Below are positions 42,629-52,189 of a DNA stretch of 64,000 nucleotides, one piece after another. The stretch is from a bacterium (GTDB lineage Bacteria; Sysuimicrobiota; Sysuimicrobiia; Sysuimicrobiales; Segetimicrobiaceae). The stretch is from NCBI GenBank assembly GCA_035691305.1, contig DASSJF010000041.1:82599-146598 (forward strand). Direction: 5' to 3'. The translations under genes were made by a program, and so were the position numbers. Within the stretch, counting starts at the first letter, position 1. The number at the start of each line of letters is the position of its first letter. The notes beneath the pieces are model-generated. The model saw nothing but the letters and a program-made list of their open reading frames with translations, ran no database searches and was not told the DNA's origin.

Positions 42629-43572
42629 GCGATCGTGACTCGCGGATCGAGCACGAGATAGCTCAGGTCCGTGAGAAAGTTCGTGACCACGACGACGATC
42701 GACACCACCATGGTGATGCCCATGATTACGGGATAGTCCCGCTGCAACGCCGCGTCGACCGCGAGCTGCCCCATCCCGGGCCAGGCGAACACGCTCTCCG
42801 TGATCGCGACCCCCCCGACGAGCCGGGGAATCGAGAGCGCGACGACGGTGACGATCGGGATCAGCGCGTTGCGCAGCCCGTGATGGTACACGACCGACCG
42901 CTCGGCGACACCTTTGGCCCGCGCGGTCCGCAGGAAGTCGGCCGTCAGCACGTCGAGCATGCTGGATCGCGTGTAGCGGACGATCTGCGCGAGATTGGCG
43001 GTCGCGAGCACGGCCGCCGGCAGGACGAGATGGGCCAGGCGGTCGCCCGCGGACGGCGGCGCGCCCAGCGTGGCGGCGCCGGACGACGGCAGGATGCGCC
43101 AATGGACCGCGAACAGCACGATCAGCATGAGTCCGAACCAGAAGACCGGCACCGACATGCCAAAGAACGCGACGCCGGTCGACAGGTGGTCGACGGGCGA
43201 GTTCCGGCGCAGCGCGGAAGCGACGCCCAGAAAGAGGCCGGCGGCGACCGAGAGCACGAGACCCGTGACCACGAGTTCCAGGGTCGCGGGGAGGCGGTCG
43301 GCGATCAGGCGCGCGACCGGAAGCCCCTGGCCGTACGACGTGCCGAGCCGGCCGCGCAGGAGATTGCCGAGCCAGCGGCCGTACTGGACACCCAGCGGCC
43401 GGTCGAGCCCCAGGCTGCGCGCCGCCTCCTTGATCTGCTCGCCCGTCATCTCGGGCGCCAGCAGCACGGCCGGCCCGCCCGGCGCCGCGTGAATGAGCGC
43501 GAACGTCAGCATGCTGACCAGGACGAGCAGCACCGCGGACTGCGCTGCGCGCGCGAGCAGATACCGCTGCAT
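42625..43572 (-). CDS. dppB: Dipeptide/oligopeptide-type ABC transporter permease, DppB family
   Basis: 315 residues. Features: the opening YLLARAAQSAVLLVLVSML, GLDRPLGVQYGRWLGNLLRG, and the EAA-type region ADFLRTARAKGVAERSVVYHH with LRNALIPIVTVVAL. The C-terminus has ITESVFAWPGMGQLAVDAAL. Transcribed after the binding protein at 43620-45293 and coupled to DppC. Substrate not predictable; this family also imports nickel, glutathione and sugars. Confidence 0.92.
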   Translation of the reverse strand: MQRYLLARAAQSAVLLVLVSMLTFALIHAAPGGPAVLLAPEMTGEQIKEAARSLGLDRPLGVQYGRWLGNLLRGRLGTSYGQGLPVARLIADRLPATLELVVTGLVLSVAAGLFLGVASALRRNSPVDHLSTGVAFFGMSVPVFWFGLMLIVLFAVHWRILPSSGAATLGAPPSAGDRLAHLVLPAAVLATANLAQIVRYTRSSMLDVLTADFLRTARAKGVAERSVVYHHGLRNALIPIVTVVALSIPRLVGGVAITESVFAWPGMGQLAVDAALQRDYPVIMGITMVVSIVVVVTNFLTDLSYLVLDPRVTIA

Positions 43573-43619
43573 GCGGCGGGCCGGCTACGCCGAGGTCCGG
43601 GGGGCCGCCGCGGCCGCGT

Positions 43620-45293
43620 CTACGACGGCGCGAGCCACACCCGGTTGAGGTACAATAGCGCGTCGCGGTAGTCGGTGCGCGCCCATCCACGGACCCGTTT
43701 GTTGAGCGCCTGGATCTCGCGCGGATGGTAGATGAAGTTCACGGGCTGCTCTTCGGCGACGATCTTGTAGAGCCGGTCGTAGATCGCGCGGCGCTTCCCG
43801 GCATCGAAGGTCGACAGGCCCTGCTGGAACAGCCGGTCGACGTCCGGGTTGGAGTAGCCCCACTCGTTCGTCGAGCCGCCGGTCTGCCAGTACGAGTGCT
43901 GGTCGGGGGTTGCCGGGGTGACATAGTAGAAGGCGACGGCCACGAAGTCGTGGTTCACGCGCTGGCGCGTCATGTAGGTGTTGAATTCCAGCGTCTCGAG
44001 GCGCGCGTCGACTCCGACGTCGCGCAGGTTCTGCTGCAGGATGAGCGCCGTCTGTTCCCGCTCCGGCTGCCCCTGATCGGTGAAGAACGCGAAGCTGAAC
44101 TTTTGGCCGTCCTTGGCCAGGACGCCGTCCGGCCCCGGCTTGAACCCGGCTTCCGCGAGCATTTTGCGGGCGCGGTCCGGATCGTAGTCGAAGACCGGAG
44201 CGCCGTGCGGATACCAGCCTTTGAGCGCCGGCGGGAGCGGGCCGTTGCTTCGCTCGGCTTTGCCCTGCGTGACCTGCTGGATGATGCCCTTGCTGTTGAT
44301 CGCGTGCGCGAACGCCTGCCGGACGTTCCGGTCGCGAAACCACTTTCCGAATCGCGCGTCGTTGTAGTTGTAGCCGAAGAACCGGAAGTCCATGAGCCCT
44401 CGCTCGATCAGGTACAGGTTCGGCGCCCCGGTCAGCGCCGGCAGCTGCGCCACAGTCGGAAACGCGACGTCGAGCTCTCCGGTCTTGACCTGGACGATCG
44501 TGGAGTTGAGGTCGCGCACGATCTTGTAGATGACCGAGTCGAGGTATGGGCGGCCTTCATGATAGCGGTCGTTCGCGAGGACCGTAAAGTGATCGCCCGT
44601 GACATGCTCGCCGAATTTGAACGGGCCGGTGCCCACCGGGTTCCTGATGAACGCCTCGGGGAACTTCGCGCGGTTGAACTCCTGGCCGGCGAGAAGATGC
44701 CGCGGCAGCATGAACGTGAGATAGCAGAGCAGCTCGACGAGCGACGAGTAGGGCTGTTTTGTGACCAGCTTCACGGTCAGCGGATCCACGATCTCGACGC
44801 CGGTCACCGGCTCCAGGTTGCCGCGGAGGATGCTGTTTACCTTGGGATCCGCGTACGTCTGGAGCGTCCATTTGACGTCGTCGGCCGTGAACGGGCGGCC
44901 GTCATGCCAGCGCACGCCGTCCTTGAGGTGGAAGGTCCAGGTGAGCCCGTCCTTCGAGGTCTCCCAGCGCTCCGCGAGATCCGGCTGCGGACTCCAATCC
45001 ACCGGGCTGTACCGCACGAGGCCGTTGAAGAGGGACTTGTTGACCATCAGATTCTGAATCAACCCGATCGGCGGCCAGGGGACCACGTTTGCCGTGATCG
45101 GGATCTTGAACGCGCCGCCGCGCCGGGGCTCCGCCGCCGCCGCGTCGGCCGCCGGCACTCCCGCCGGCCCGGCCGGCGTCGCGCCGGACCCGCCCGTGAG
45201 GGCGTTCATCCCGGCGGCGGTCAGGCCCGCGGTGCCGGCGAGGAACCGGCGCCGCGTCAGCCGGCGGCTGCCGGCGATCTCGCGCGTGTGCAT
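43620..45293 (-). CDS. ABC transporter substrate-binding protein, family 5, Tat-exported
   Basis: 557 residues from ATG 45293. A Tat signal is present (RRLTRRRFLAGTAGL). SBP family 5 features: DLAERWETSKDGLTWTFHLKDG split at residues 95-118, VRWHDGRPFTADDVKWTL, RNPVGTGPFKF and RNVRQAFAHAINSKGI. It delivers peptides or related solutes to DppB/DppC downstream. Divergent from the metallo-beta-lactamase gene at 45484; the 190 nt between them must hold both promoters, but I could not identify either with confidence. Confidence 0.9.
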   Translation of the reverse strand: MHTREIAGSRRLTRRRFLAGTAGLTAAGMNALTGGSGATPAGPAGVPAADAAAAEPRRGGAFKIPITANVVPWPPIGLIQNLMVNKSLFNGLVRYSPVDWSPQPDLAERWETSKDGLTWTFHLKDGVRWHDGRPFTADDVKWTLQTYADPKVNSILRGNLEPVTGVEIVDPLTVKLVTKQPYSSLVELLCYLTFMLPRHLLAGQEFNRAKFPEAFIRNPVGTGPFKFGEHVTGDHFTVLANDRYHEGRPYLDSVIYKIVRDLNSTIVQVKTGELDVAFPTVAQLPALTGAPNLYLIERGLMDFRFFGYNYNDARFGKWFRDRNVRQAFAHAINSKGIIQQVTQGKAERSNGPLPPALKGWYPHGAPVFDYDPDRARKMLAEAGFKPGPDGVLAKDGQKFSFAFFTDQGQPEREQTALILQQNLRDVGVDARLETLEFNTYMTRQRVNHDFVAVAFYYVTPATPDQHSYWQTGGSTNEWGYSNPDVDRLFQQGLSTFDAGKRRAIYDRLYKIVAEEQPVNFIYHPREIQALNKRVRGWARTDYRDALLYLNRVWLAPS

Positions 45294-45483
45294 CGGCGTC
45301 CCCCCAACGGTTCCGACTTTGCGCGTCCTTTTGCCGGGCCGACGGGACGATTCCTGCACCAGATGCGGTCGACAGGAGATGCGCTTCGCTGACCGGAACC
45401 TGGGGTGCGGGCCGCGAAACGGATTGGGTGGGGGATCAGATGGTGCGCTGGACAGGACGAAAGAAGTAGGCACCCGACCGCCG

Positions 45484-46227
45484 ATGACGGTCACGCTTCG
45501 CGTCCTCGGGTGCGGCGACGCCTTCGGCAGCGGGGGACGCTTCCAGACGTCGTTTTGGGTCACCGACGGGTCCACGCGGTTTCTCGTGGACTGCGGCGCG
45601 ACGGTGCTGCAGGCGATGCACCGATGGAGCGTCGACCGCGGCGCGGTGGACGCCGTGCTGCTCAGCCACCTGCACGGCGACCACATCGGCGGTCTGCCGT
45701 TTCTGATCCTCGACTCGCACTTCAACGTTCGGCGGACCCGGCCGCTTCTCGTCGCCGGGCCGCCGGGGACGCGGGCGCGCCTCCGCGACGTGATGGAGAG
45801 CTTGTTCCCCGGCTCCGCGGGGATCACGCTCCGGTATCCGCTCGAGGTGTCCGAGTACACGCTCGAGGCGCCGAACCGCATCGCCGGCCTCGTCGTCACC
45901 CCGCATGAGGTCCTGCACCCGTGCGGCGCGCCGCCGGCGGCGCTGCGGATCGAGTGCGGCGGGCGGACGATCGCCTACTCCGGCGATACGCAGTGGGCGC
46001 CGGGGGTCGTCCGGGCCGCGGACGGCGCCGACCTCCTGCTGCTCGAGTGCAACGCGTACGATCGGAGGCTGCCCAACCATCTCGATCTCGGCACGCTCGC
46101 GGAGCACCGCGGCGAGCTGCGCAGCCGGCGCATCGTCCTCACCCATATGGGCGAGGAGATGCTCGCGCACCGCGACGAATCGCCGTGGGAGTGCGCCGAG
46201 GACGGGATGACGCTCCGGATCGAGTAG
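45484..46227 (+). CDS. Metallo-beta-lactamase-fold hydrolase (RNase Z-like subgroup)
   Basis: 247 residues. The metal motif SHLHGDHIGG is at about residues 59-68, with later ligands in PHEVLH, YSGDTQWA (Asp) and LTHMGEEM (His). The opening LRVLGCGDAFGSGGRFQTSF is typical of the RNase Z/PhnP/ElaC-like subgroup. Single domain, no signal peptide. Lies 16 nt upstream of the molybdopterin oxidoreductase gene. Probably a phosphodiesterase or lactone/ester hydrolase; precise substrate unknown. Confidence 0.86.
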   Translation: MTVTLRVLGCGDAFGSGGRFQTSFWVTDGSTRFLVDCGATVLQAMHRWSVDRGAVDAVLLSHLHGDHIGGLPFLILDSHFNVRRTRPLLVAGPPGTRARLRDVMESLFPGSAGITLRYPLEVSEYTLEAPNRIAGLVVTPHEVLHPCGAPPAALRIECGGRTIAYSGDTQWAPGVVRAADGADLLLLECNAYDRRLPNHLDLGTLAEHRGELRSRRIVLTHMGEEMLAHRDESPWECAEDGMTLRIE

Positions 46228-46243
46228 GGAGGTACCGCGGCCG

Positions 46244-48286
46244 GTGCAGACGATCCGCACGATGTGCCCGATGAACTGCCACCCCACACTGTGCGGCATG
46301 CTGGTGGACGTGGACGGCGGGCGCGTCGCGGGCCTGCGCGGTGACCCGGACAACCCCGACAGCCGCGGCTTCCTGTGCGTGCGCGGCCAGGCATCGCGCG
46401 AGATCATCGGCAACCCGAAGCGCCTGACGGCGCCCATGACGCGCGACCGCCGCGCCGGCGGGGCATGGCGGCGCGCGACCTGGGACGAAGCGCTCGACCG
46501 GATCGTCGGGCGCATGCGCGAGGCCGGCCGGGAGAGCGTGGCCGTCTGGCAGGGCCACGGCAACAACGCCAACAACTACGGCGTCCGCGTGGGCGGGCAG
46601 CTGCTGCGCCGGTTCGCGAACCTGTACGGCTGCCAGTGGTGGAACTCGACGATGATCTGCTGGGGCCTCGGCGCCTTCGGCATCGCGCTCACCGGGCCGA
46701 TCGAGACCAACACGAAAGAAGACATGGGGGCCCACGCCGACCTCGTGGTGCTGTGGGGCGCCAACCTGGCGAGCCAGCCGAATACCGGGCGTCACCTCGC
46801 CGCCGCGAAGCGGCGCGGCGCGGGGATCGTCGCGATCGACGTGCGGCGGACCGAGGCCGCCGCGCAGGCCGACGAGGTGCTGTTGATTCGTCCGGGAACG
46901 GACGCGGCGCTCGCGTTAGGGCTCATGCACGTGATCGTCGGTGAAGGCCTCTACGACCGCGAGTTCGTTGCCGCGCACACGGCCGGCTTCGACGCGCTGG
47001 CCGCGCACGTCCGCGCGTACCCTCCCGCGTGGGCCGCGAAGGAGACCGGACTGCCCCCCGAACGGATCGCCGCGCTCGCCCGCCGCTACGCGTCGTCGCG
47101 GCGCGCGATGATCGTGATCGGCGGGAGTTCGATGCACAAGGGTGCCAACGGGTGGCAGGGGGGCCGGGCCGTCGCGTGCCTGCCTGCCCTCACCGGCAGT
47201 CTCGGCCGGCCCGGGACCGGCTTCGGCCCGCGGCACGGGAGCTCGGCGCACGGGCAGGCGCTGGCGAGCGTCGCGGCCGCGGACCGGCGGCCGCCGGGCC
47301 GCTACATCCCGAACCAGATGCCGCGCGTCACGGAAGCGCTGACCGGCGGACGCATCCAGGTGCTGTGCCTGTTCGGCACCGACATGCTGTCGTCGTTCGC
47401 CGACGCGGGGCGGGTGGCGCGCGGTTTCGAACGCACCGGCCTCATCGTCAGCCACGACCTCTTCATGAACGATACCGCCCGGCGGTTTGCCGATATCGTG
47501 CTGCCGGCGACGTCGTGGCTGGAGGACGTCGGCTGCAAGAGCACCAACACGCACCTCTATCTCATGCCGAAGATCCTGGAGCCGGCCGGGGAGGCGCGGC
47601 CGCTCGCGCGGGTGCTTCGGGACCTCGCGGCGCGCCTCGGTCTGGCGGAGTTCTTCCCGTGGGCGAGCGACGACGGCCCGATCGACGCGATTCTGAACCA
47701 CCCGTCGACCGGGCATGCCACAGTCGCGGCGCTGCGCGCCGAGGGCGGGATGCGCGCGCTGCGGATCTCCCACGTCGCCCATCCCGATCTGGTCTTTCCG
47801 ACCCCGTCGGGCAAGGTGGAGTTCTACTCCGAGCGCGCGACGTCGCTCGGTCTGCCGCCGCTGCCGGTGTACACGCCGCTGCCGTCGGCCGCGCGGCATC
47901 CGCTCGCGTTCCGGCAAGGCCGCACCCTCACGCAGTTTCACGGGTTCTACGACCACGGGCGCGCGCTGCCGACGCTCGCGCGCCTGGATCCCGAGCCGTC
48001 GTTGTGGATCTCGCCCGCCGACGCGGCGGCGCGGGGCCTCGACGACGGGGCCCGGATCCGGATTTTCAACGAGCGCGGCGAATTCCGGGCGCGCGCCCGC
48101 GTGACCGGCGACGTCCCGCCCGCCACCGTCTGGATGCGCGACGGATGGACCGGGCTCAACGACCTCACGTCGGGGGCGCCCTCGATTCCGGACGAGGCCG
48201 TGGACGTCTTCGAGTTTTCCGCGGGCCAGGCGGCGTTCGACGCCATGGTCGAGGTCGAAGCGGCCGACGCACCCAAGGCGGGATGA
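46244..48286 (+). CDS. Molybdopterin-dependent oxidoreductase (DMSO-reductase/formate dehydrogenase-like)
   Basis: 680 residues from GTG 46244 (GGAGG 11 nt upstream). An N-terminal 4Fe-4S site uses Cys8, Cys12, Cys17 and Cys45; the spacing between the second and third Cys is one residue longer than the common C-x3-C-x3-C. The likely Mo ligand is Cys139 in NSTMICWGLGAFG. The cofactor-binding regions are seen in LVVLWGANLASQPNTGRH, FGTDMLSSFADAG and DLFMNDTARRFADIVLPATSWLED, plus a C-terminal MopB_CT barrel. No signal peptide, so it is cytoplasmic. No iron-sulfur or membrane subunit is beside it; the next gene encodes an FAD oxidoreductase. Confidence 0.88.
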   Translation: MQTIRTMCPMNCHPTLCGMLVDVDGGRVAGLRGDPDNPDSRGFLCVRGQASREIIGNPKRLTAPMTRDRRAGGAWRRATWDEALDRIVGRMREAGRESVAVWQGHGNNANNYGVRVGGQLLRRFANLYGCQWWNSTMICWGLGAFGIALTGPIETNTKEDMGAHADLVVLWGANLASQPNTGRHLAAAKRRGAGIVAIDVRRTEAAAQADEVLLIRPGTDAALALGLMHVIVGEGLYDREFVAAHTAGFDALAAHVRAYPPAWAAKETGLPPERIAALARRYASSRRAMIVIGGSSMHKGANGWQGGRAVACLPALTGSLGRPGTGFGPRHGSSAHGQALASVAAADRRPPGRYIPNQMPRVTEALTGGRIQVLCLFGTDMLSSFADAGRVARGFERTGLIVSHDLFMNDTARRFADIVLPATSWLEDVGCKSTNTHLYLMPKILEPAGEARPLARVLRDLAARLGLAEFFPWASDDGPIDAILNHPSTGHATVAALRAEGGMRALRISHVAHPDLVFPTPSGKVEFYSERATSLGLPPLPVYTPLPSAARHPLAFRQGRTLTQFHGFYDHGRALPTLARLDPEPSLWISPADAAARGLDDGARIRIFNERGEFRARARVTGDVPPATVWMRDGWTGLNDLTSGAPSIPDEAVDVFEFSAGQAAFDAMVEVEAADAPKAG

Positions 48287-49500
48287 TCGACCGGGCGGAC
48301 GTCGTCGTCATCGGCTCGGGCGGCTTGGGCGCCGCCACCGCGTTCTATCTGGCCAAATCGGGCAGGCGCAGCGTGGCGGTCGTCGACCGGCACGACATCG
48401 CGTCGCAGACCTCTCCCCGTGCCGCGGGCTTCGTCAGCTGCGCCCGGAAGAGCGATCTCATGATCTCGCTCGTCAAGACGGCCACCGGCCATCTGAAGCA
48501 CTTCACCGAGGAGACCGGGCAGCCGCTCGAGTGGGTACACTCCGGCAGCCTGAAGATCGCGCGCCGGCCCGAGGACGCGCCCGTGATCGCCGCGGACGTG
48601 GCGCGCGGCCGCCGGATGGGTCTCGACGTCGAGCAGATCTCACCGGCGGAGGCGCACCGTCTGCATCCGTTCCTCCGGCCCGAAGGCATTTCGGCCGTGA
48701 TGCGCGTGGGCGACGACATGTACTTCAACCCGGCGCAGGTCGCGATCGGGTTCGCGCGCGGCGCCGAGGCGAACGGTGCCGCGCTGCTGCCGCGCACCAC
48801 GGTGTCGCGAGTGGTCGTCGAGGGCGGGCGCGTGACCGGCGTCGAGACGGACCGCGGGCGGATCCGGACCGCCGTCGTAGTCGACGCCGCCGGCGCGTGG
48901 ACGCGCCAGATGGCGGAGGCAAGCGGTCTACGCATTCCGCTCGTGCCGACGCGGCACCAGCTGTTCATCACCGGGCGGATCGAGGGCGTGCACCCCAAGC
49001 TGCCGATGATCCGGATCATGGACGCGGGCGTCTACGTCCGGCCGTGCGACGGCGGGTTTCTTTGGGGCGTCTTCGAAGAGGGCCCGCGGTTCTTCGACAT
49101 GGCGGCACTCGGGCCGCGGTTCGACATCAAAGACACGCCGCTCGACGCGGCGGTCATCCGGCGCGCCGGGGCGGAGATTCGGGCCCAGCTGCCGCTTCTC
49201 GAGGGCGCGAACGTGCGCGAGCACCGCGGCGGCATCCCCACGATGACGCCCGACGGCGAGCACATCGTCGGGCCGGCGCCCGCCGCGGAGGGCTTCTTCT
49301 TCGCCGGCGGCTGCAACGTCGCGGGATTGTCGATCTCGCCGGCGCTCGGGGAAGTGCTCGCCGCCTGGATCACCGACGGCCGTCCGCCGGTGGACATGTC
49401 GCCGCTCTCCCCGGCGCGGTTCGGCGAACACCGCTGGGCCGAAGACGAGCTACGGCGGAAGGCGGCCTGGGAATACCATCATTTTTATGGAAGCGTGTAG
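48283..49500 (+). CDS. FAD-dependent oxidoreductase, DAO family
   Basis: 405 residues. ATG 48283 overlaps the previous stop (ATGA). FAD motif VVVIGSGGLGAATAFYL, then DRHDIASQTSPRAAGF with the SQTS/RAAG phrase of sarcosine/dimethylglycine-type oxidases, VVDAAGAWTRQMA and FFFAGGCNVAGLSISPALG. It probably oxidises an N-methyl or secondary amine. Being translationally coupled to the molybdenum enzyme, it may hand over electrons or a product to it (inference). A second DAO protein is encoded at 17871. Confidence 0.87.
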   Translation: MIDRADVVVIGSGGLGAATAFYLAKSGRRSVAVVDRHDIASQTSPRAAGFVSCARKSDLMISLVKTATGHLKHFTEETGQPLEWVHSGSLKIARRPEDAPVIAADVARGRRMGLDVEQISPAEAHRLHPFLRPEGISAVMRVGDDMYFNPAQVAIGFARGAEANGAALLPRTTVSRVVVEGGRVTGVETDRGRIRTAVVVDAAGAWTRQMAEASGLRIPLVPTRHQLFITGRIEGVHPKLPMIRIMDAGVYVRPCDGGFLWGVFEEGPRFFDMAALGPRFDIKDTPLDAAVIRRAGAEIRAQLPLLEGANVREHRGGIPTMTPDGEHIVGPAPAAEGFFFAGGCNVAGLSISPALGEVLAAWITDGRPPVDMSPLSPARFGEHRWAEDELRRKAAWEYHHFYGSV

Positions 49501-49515
49501 ATCGTCGCAGCCTCC

Positions 49516-50817
49516 CTAGGCGTCGGCCGTTCCGGCCGAGGCCGCGGGGCCCGCGCCCGGCCGGAGGATCTGGAAGAGGATGATCGCGCCGAGCGCGCCG
49601 AGCCCGAGGTTGTTGATCTCGAAGGACGGCCCGGCCTTGATGTCGGCGCCGCTCGCCGCGAGGATCAACGGGATCGCCACCGTGGCCAGGTTCGCGCGGT
49701 TCGAAAAGTCCACGCGCCCGTCCACCCAGATCTTGCCGCCGATCGCCGCGATGAGGCCGAAGAGATACAGCTCGATGCCGCCGAGGACGCTCGTCGGGAT
49801 GCTGTTCACGAGCCCGCCGAACTTCGGGACGAAGCCGAGCAGGATCGCGACCACCGCGGCCACGGCGTAGACCGGAATCGAGAACACGCGCGTCACGCCC
49901 ATGACGCCGATGTTCTCGGCGTACGTGGTCTCGCCGGCGCCGCCGAAGAGCGCGCTCAGCATCGTGCCGAGGCCGTCGCCCATGAACGTCCGCCCGAGGT
50001 AGCCGCCGAGGTCGCGCTTCATGAGGCCGCTGATCGCGTACACGTGCCCGGCGTTTTCCGCGACGAGCACGATCGGGATGAACCAGAAGAGACTGACCGC
50101 GCGGCCGGTGAACTGCGGCGGGAAGCTGAGCAGCGGGTGGCCGATCCACGCGGCGCCGGCCACCGCGGCCAGGTTGACGTGGCAGCCGGCGTTGGCCGCC
50201 GCGCAGGCGGGATCGAGGAGCGCGACGACGTAGCCGACGATGATTCCGGTGAGGATCGGCAGAAGCCGGAGGAAGCCGCGCAGGTACACGCTGGCGATCG
50301 CCGTGGCCAGCACGGTGACCGTCGCCGTGAAGAGGTCCTTCGAATAGCTCGCCCAGGCGGGGCCCGCCAGCGCGAGGCCGATGACGGCGACGACCGTGCC
50401 GGTGACGACCGGCGGCATGAAGAAGCGGATCACCTTCCCGCCGACGAGATGCACGATCACGCCGACGATGAAGTACAAGAGCCCGGCGATGAAGATACCG
50501 GCGAAGGCGAGGGACTGGTTGTGGCCCGCGCCGCCCTGGATCGCGAGTACCGAGCCGATGAACGAGAACGACGAGCCGAGGTAGCTCGGCACCTTGCCGC
50601 CGGTGACGGCGAGGAAGATCAGCGTGGCAACGCCGCTGAAGAACAGCACCGTGTTGACGTTGAAGCCGAGAATGAGCGGGACGAGGACGGTCGCGCCGAA
50701 CATCGCCATGACGTGCTGAATGCCGAGCAGGGTCGTCTGGGGCCAGGGCAGCCGGTCTTCGGGATAATACGTGACCTCTTGCTCCGCCGTGGAGGCGGCA
50801 ACCGTCGCCGTTGCCAT
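49516..50817 (-). CDS. NCS2-family uracil/xanthine permease
   Basis: 433 residues from ATG 50817. A multi-span carrier with the UraA-type features LLGIQHVMAMFGATVLVPLI, GSSFSFIGSV, FMPPVVTGTVVAVIGLALA, GDGLGTMLSALFGGAGETTYAENIGVMGVT and NSIPTSVLGGIELYLFGLIA. The GGAGETTY phrase is close to uracil permeases. Last gene of the long minus-strand run; 127 nt separate it from the carbamoylase-type hydrolase, suggesting import of pyrimidine- or hydantoin-like compounds for that enzyme. Confidence 0.9.
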   Translation of the reverse strand: MATATVAASTAEQEVTYYPEDRLPWPQTTLLGIQHVMAMFGATVLVPLILGFNVNTVLFFSGVATLIFLAVTGGKVPSYLGSSFSFIGSVLAIQGGAGHNQSLAFAGIFIAGLLYFIVGVIVHLVGGKVIRFFMPPVVTGTVVAVIGLALAGPAWASYSKDLFTATVTVLATAIASVYLRGFLRLLPILTGIIVGYVVALLDPACAAANAGCHVNLAAVAGAAWIGHPLLSFPPQFTGRAVSLFWFIPIVLVAENAGHVYAISGLMKRDLGGYLGRTFMGDGLGTMLSALFGGAGETTYAENIGVMGVTRVFSIPVYAVAAVVAILLGFVPKFGGLVNSIPTSVLGGIELYLFGLIAAIGGKIWVDGRVDFSNRANLATVAIPLILAASGADIKAGPSFEINNLGLGALGAIILFQILRPGAGPAASAGTADA

Positions 50818-50944
50818 ACGCGTGGTCCCCCTTTGTACGCACGGTATGACGTGATTGAGACCGTAAGAGCCGTCGTGTGATAATCTCGCCGAGGCGGGCC
50901 GCGTTTCCTCCGCGGCGCCGCGCATCCGCCGGCCGGCCCTTCGG

Positions 50945-52189
50945 TTAGGGGGCGGCGCCGGCGAGGGCGAGGGCCGCGTCGAGTAGCACCGCGGCGCCGC
51001 GCGCGCAGTCCTCGGGCGGCGTCCATTCCGCCTCGTTGTGGCTCAGACCGTCTTTGCTCGGGACGAAGATCATCCCGGCGGGATAGCGGTCGGCCATGTA
51101 CTTCGCGTCGTGGCCGGCGCCGGCCCACAGCCGCATCGCGCTGAAGCCGCGGCCCGCCGCGGCGCCGGCCACGGCCGCGACCGCCCGCGGCGAAAACCGC
51201 GTCACCGGGCTCCGCCAGAATTCGGCGCGGCGCACCTCGACCCGGTCCCGGCCGGCGATCGCGCGGCAGGCTTCGTCGGCGGCGCGAAGCGCCTCGTCGA
51301 GCCCCGCGTCGCGGGGGCAGCGCACGTCGAGCGTCATCTCCACCCGGCCCGGCACGACGTTCACCGTGTTGGGCGAGACCTCCACGTGCCCGACGGTCGT
51401 GCGAACGCCGTCGAGGCGCTCCGCCGCGTCACGGGCCAGCAGCACCAGCTTCGCGGCGGCCACGAACGCGTCCCGGCGGTCCGCGGTGGGCGTGGGGCCC
51501 GCGTGGGCCGCTCGGCCGTTCACCTCCACGCGGTTCCAGGAGATGCCCTCGATGCCTTCCACCACGCCGACCTGGATGCCGGCCCGCTCGAGCACCGGGC
51601 CCTGCTCGACGTGCAATTCCAAGTAGGCGGCGCATTCGCGGAGGCGGTGCTCCGCCGCGCCGCGGTAGCCGATCCTCGCCAACTCCTCGCCGAACGTCCG
51701 GCCGCCGTCGTCGCGCGCCGCGTAGGCCTCCTCGCGCGTGAACCGGCCGCAGACGACCCCGCTCGCCAGCATCGCCGGGGCGAAGCGCGCGCCCTCCTCG
51801 TTGGTCCAGTTGACGATCTCCAGCGGCGCCCGCGTCCGGACCCCCGCGTCCTCGAGCGCGCGGACGGCCTCGAGCGCGCCCATCACGCCGAGTGCGCCGT
51901 CGAAGCGGCCGCCCGTCGGAACCGTGTCGAGGTGCGACCCGAAGACGACCGGGGCGGCCCCTGAGTCGCCGCCCGGGCGGCGGCCGTAGATGTTGCCGAG
52001 GTCGTCGACACGGACCGTCAGGCCGGCCTCCGTCAGCCACGCCGTGAGCAGGTCGCGCGCGGCCCGATCGGGATCGCTGAGCGCGAGGCGGCGTACGCCG
52101 CCGGCGGGCGTCTTGCCGATCTCCGCCATCGCCATGAGGCTCGACCAGAGGCGGTCTTGGTCGACGGGCACGGGCGCGGCCGTGGTCAT
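50945..52189 (-). CDS. M20-family amidohydrolase, N-carbamoyl-L-amino-acid hydrolase/beta-ureidopropionase type
   Basis: 414 residues, typical of the hydantoinase/carbamoylase branch of M20. Metal and substrate motifs: GSHLDTVPTGGRFDGALGV, NWTNEEGARFAPAML, LELHVEQGPVLE and AGAGHDAKYM. It hydrolyses carbamoyl groups from amino or beta-amino acids, or allantoate-type substrates. ATG 52189 overlaps the PaaK stop. With the downstream uracil/xanthine permease it suggests use of nitrogen from ureido compounds. Confidence 0.9.
   Translation of the reverse strand: MTTAAPVPVDQDRLWSSLMAMAEIGKTPAGGVRRLALSDPDRAARDLLTAWLTEAGLTVRVDDLGNIYGRRPGGDSGAAPVVFGSHLDTVPTGGRFDGALGVMGALEAVRALEDAGVRTRAPLEIVNWTNEEGARFAPAMLASGVVCGRFTREEAYAARDDGGRTFGEELARIGYRGAAEHRLRECAAYLELHVEQGPVLERAGIQVGVVEGIEGISWNRVEVNGRAAHAGPTPTADRRDAFVAAAKLVLLARDAAERLDGVRTTVGHVEVSPNTVNVVPGRVEMTLDVRCPRDAGLDEALRAADEACRAIAGRDRVEVRRAEFWRSPVTRFSPRAVAAVAGAAAGRGFSAMRLWAGAGHDAKYMADRYPAGMIFVPSKDGLSHNEAEWTPPEDCARGAAVLLDAALALAGAAP

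Noticed and set aside
45094..45483. Longer start for the metallo-beta-lactamase protein
   Set aside because: The extension overlaps the divergent binding protein gene and its promoter region and has no similarity; the domain begins right after ATG 45484.
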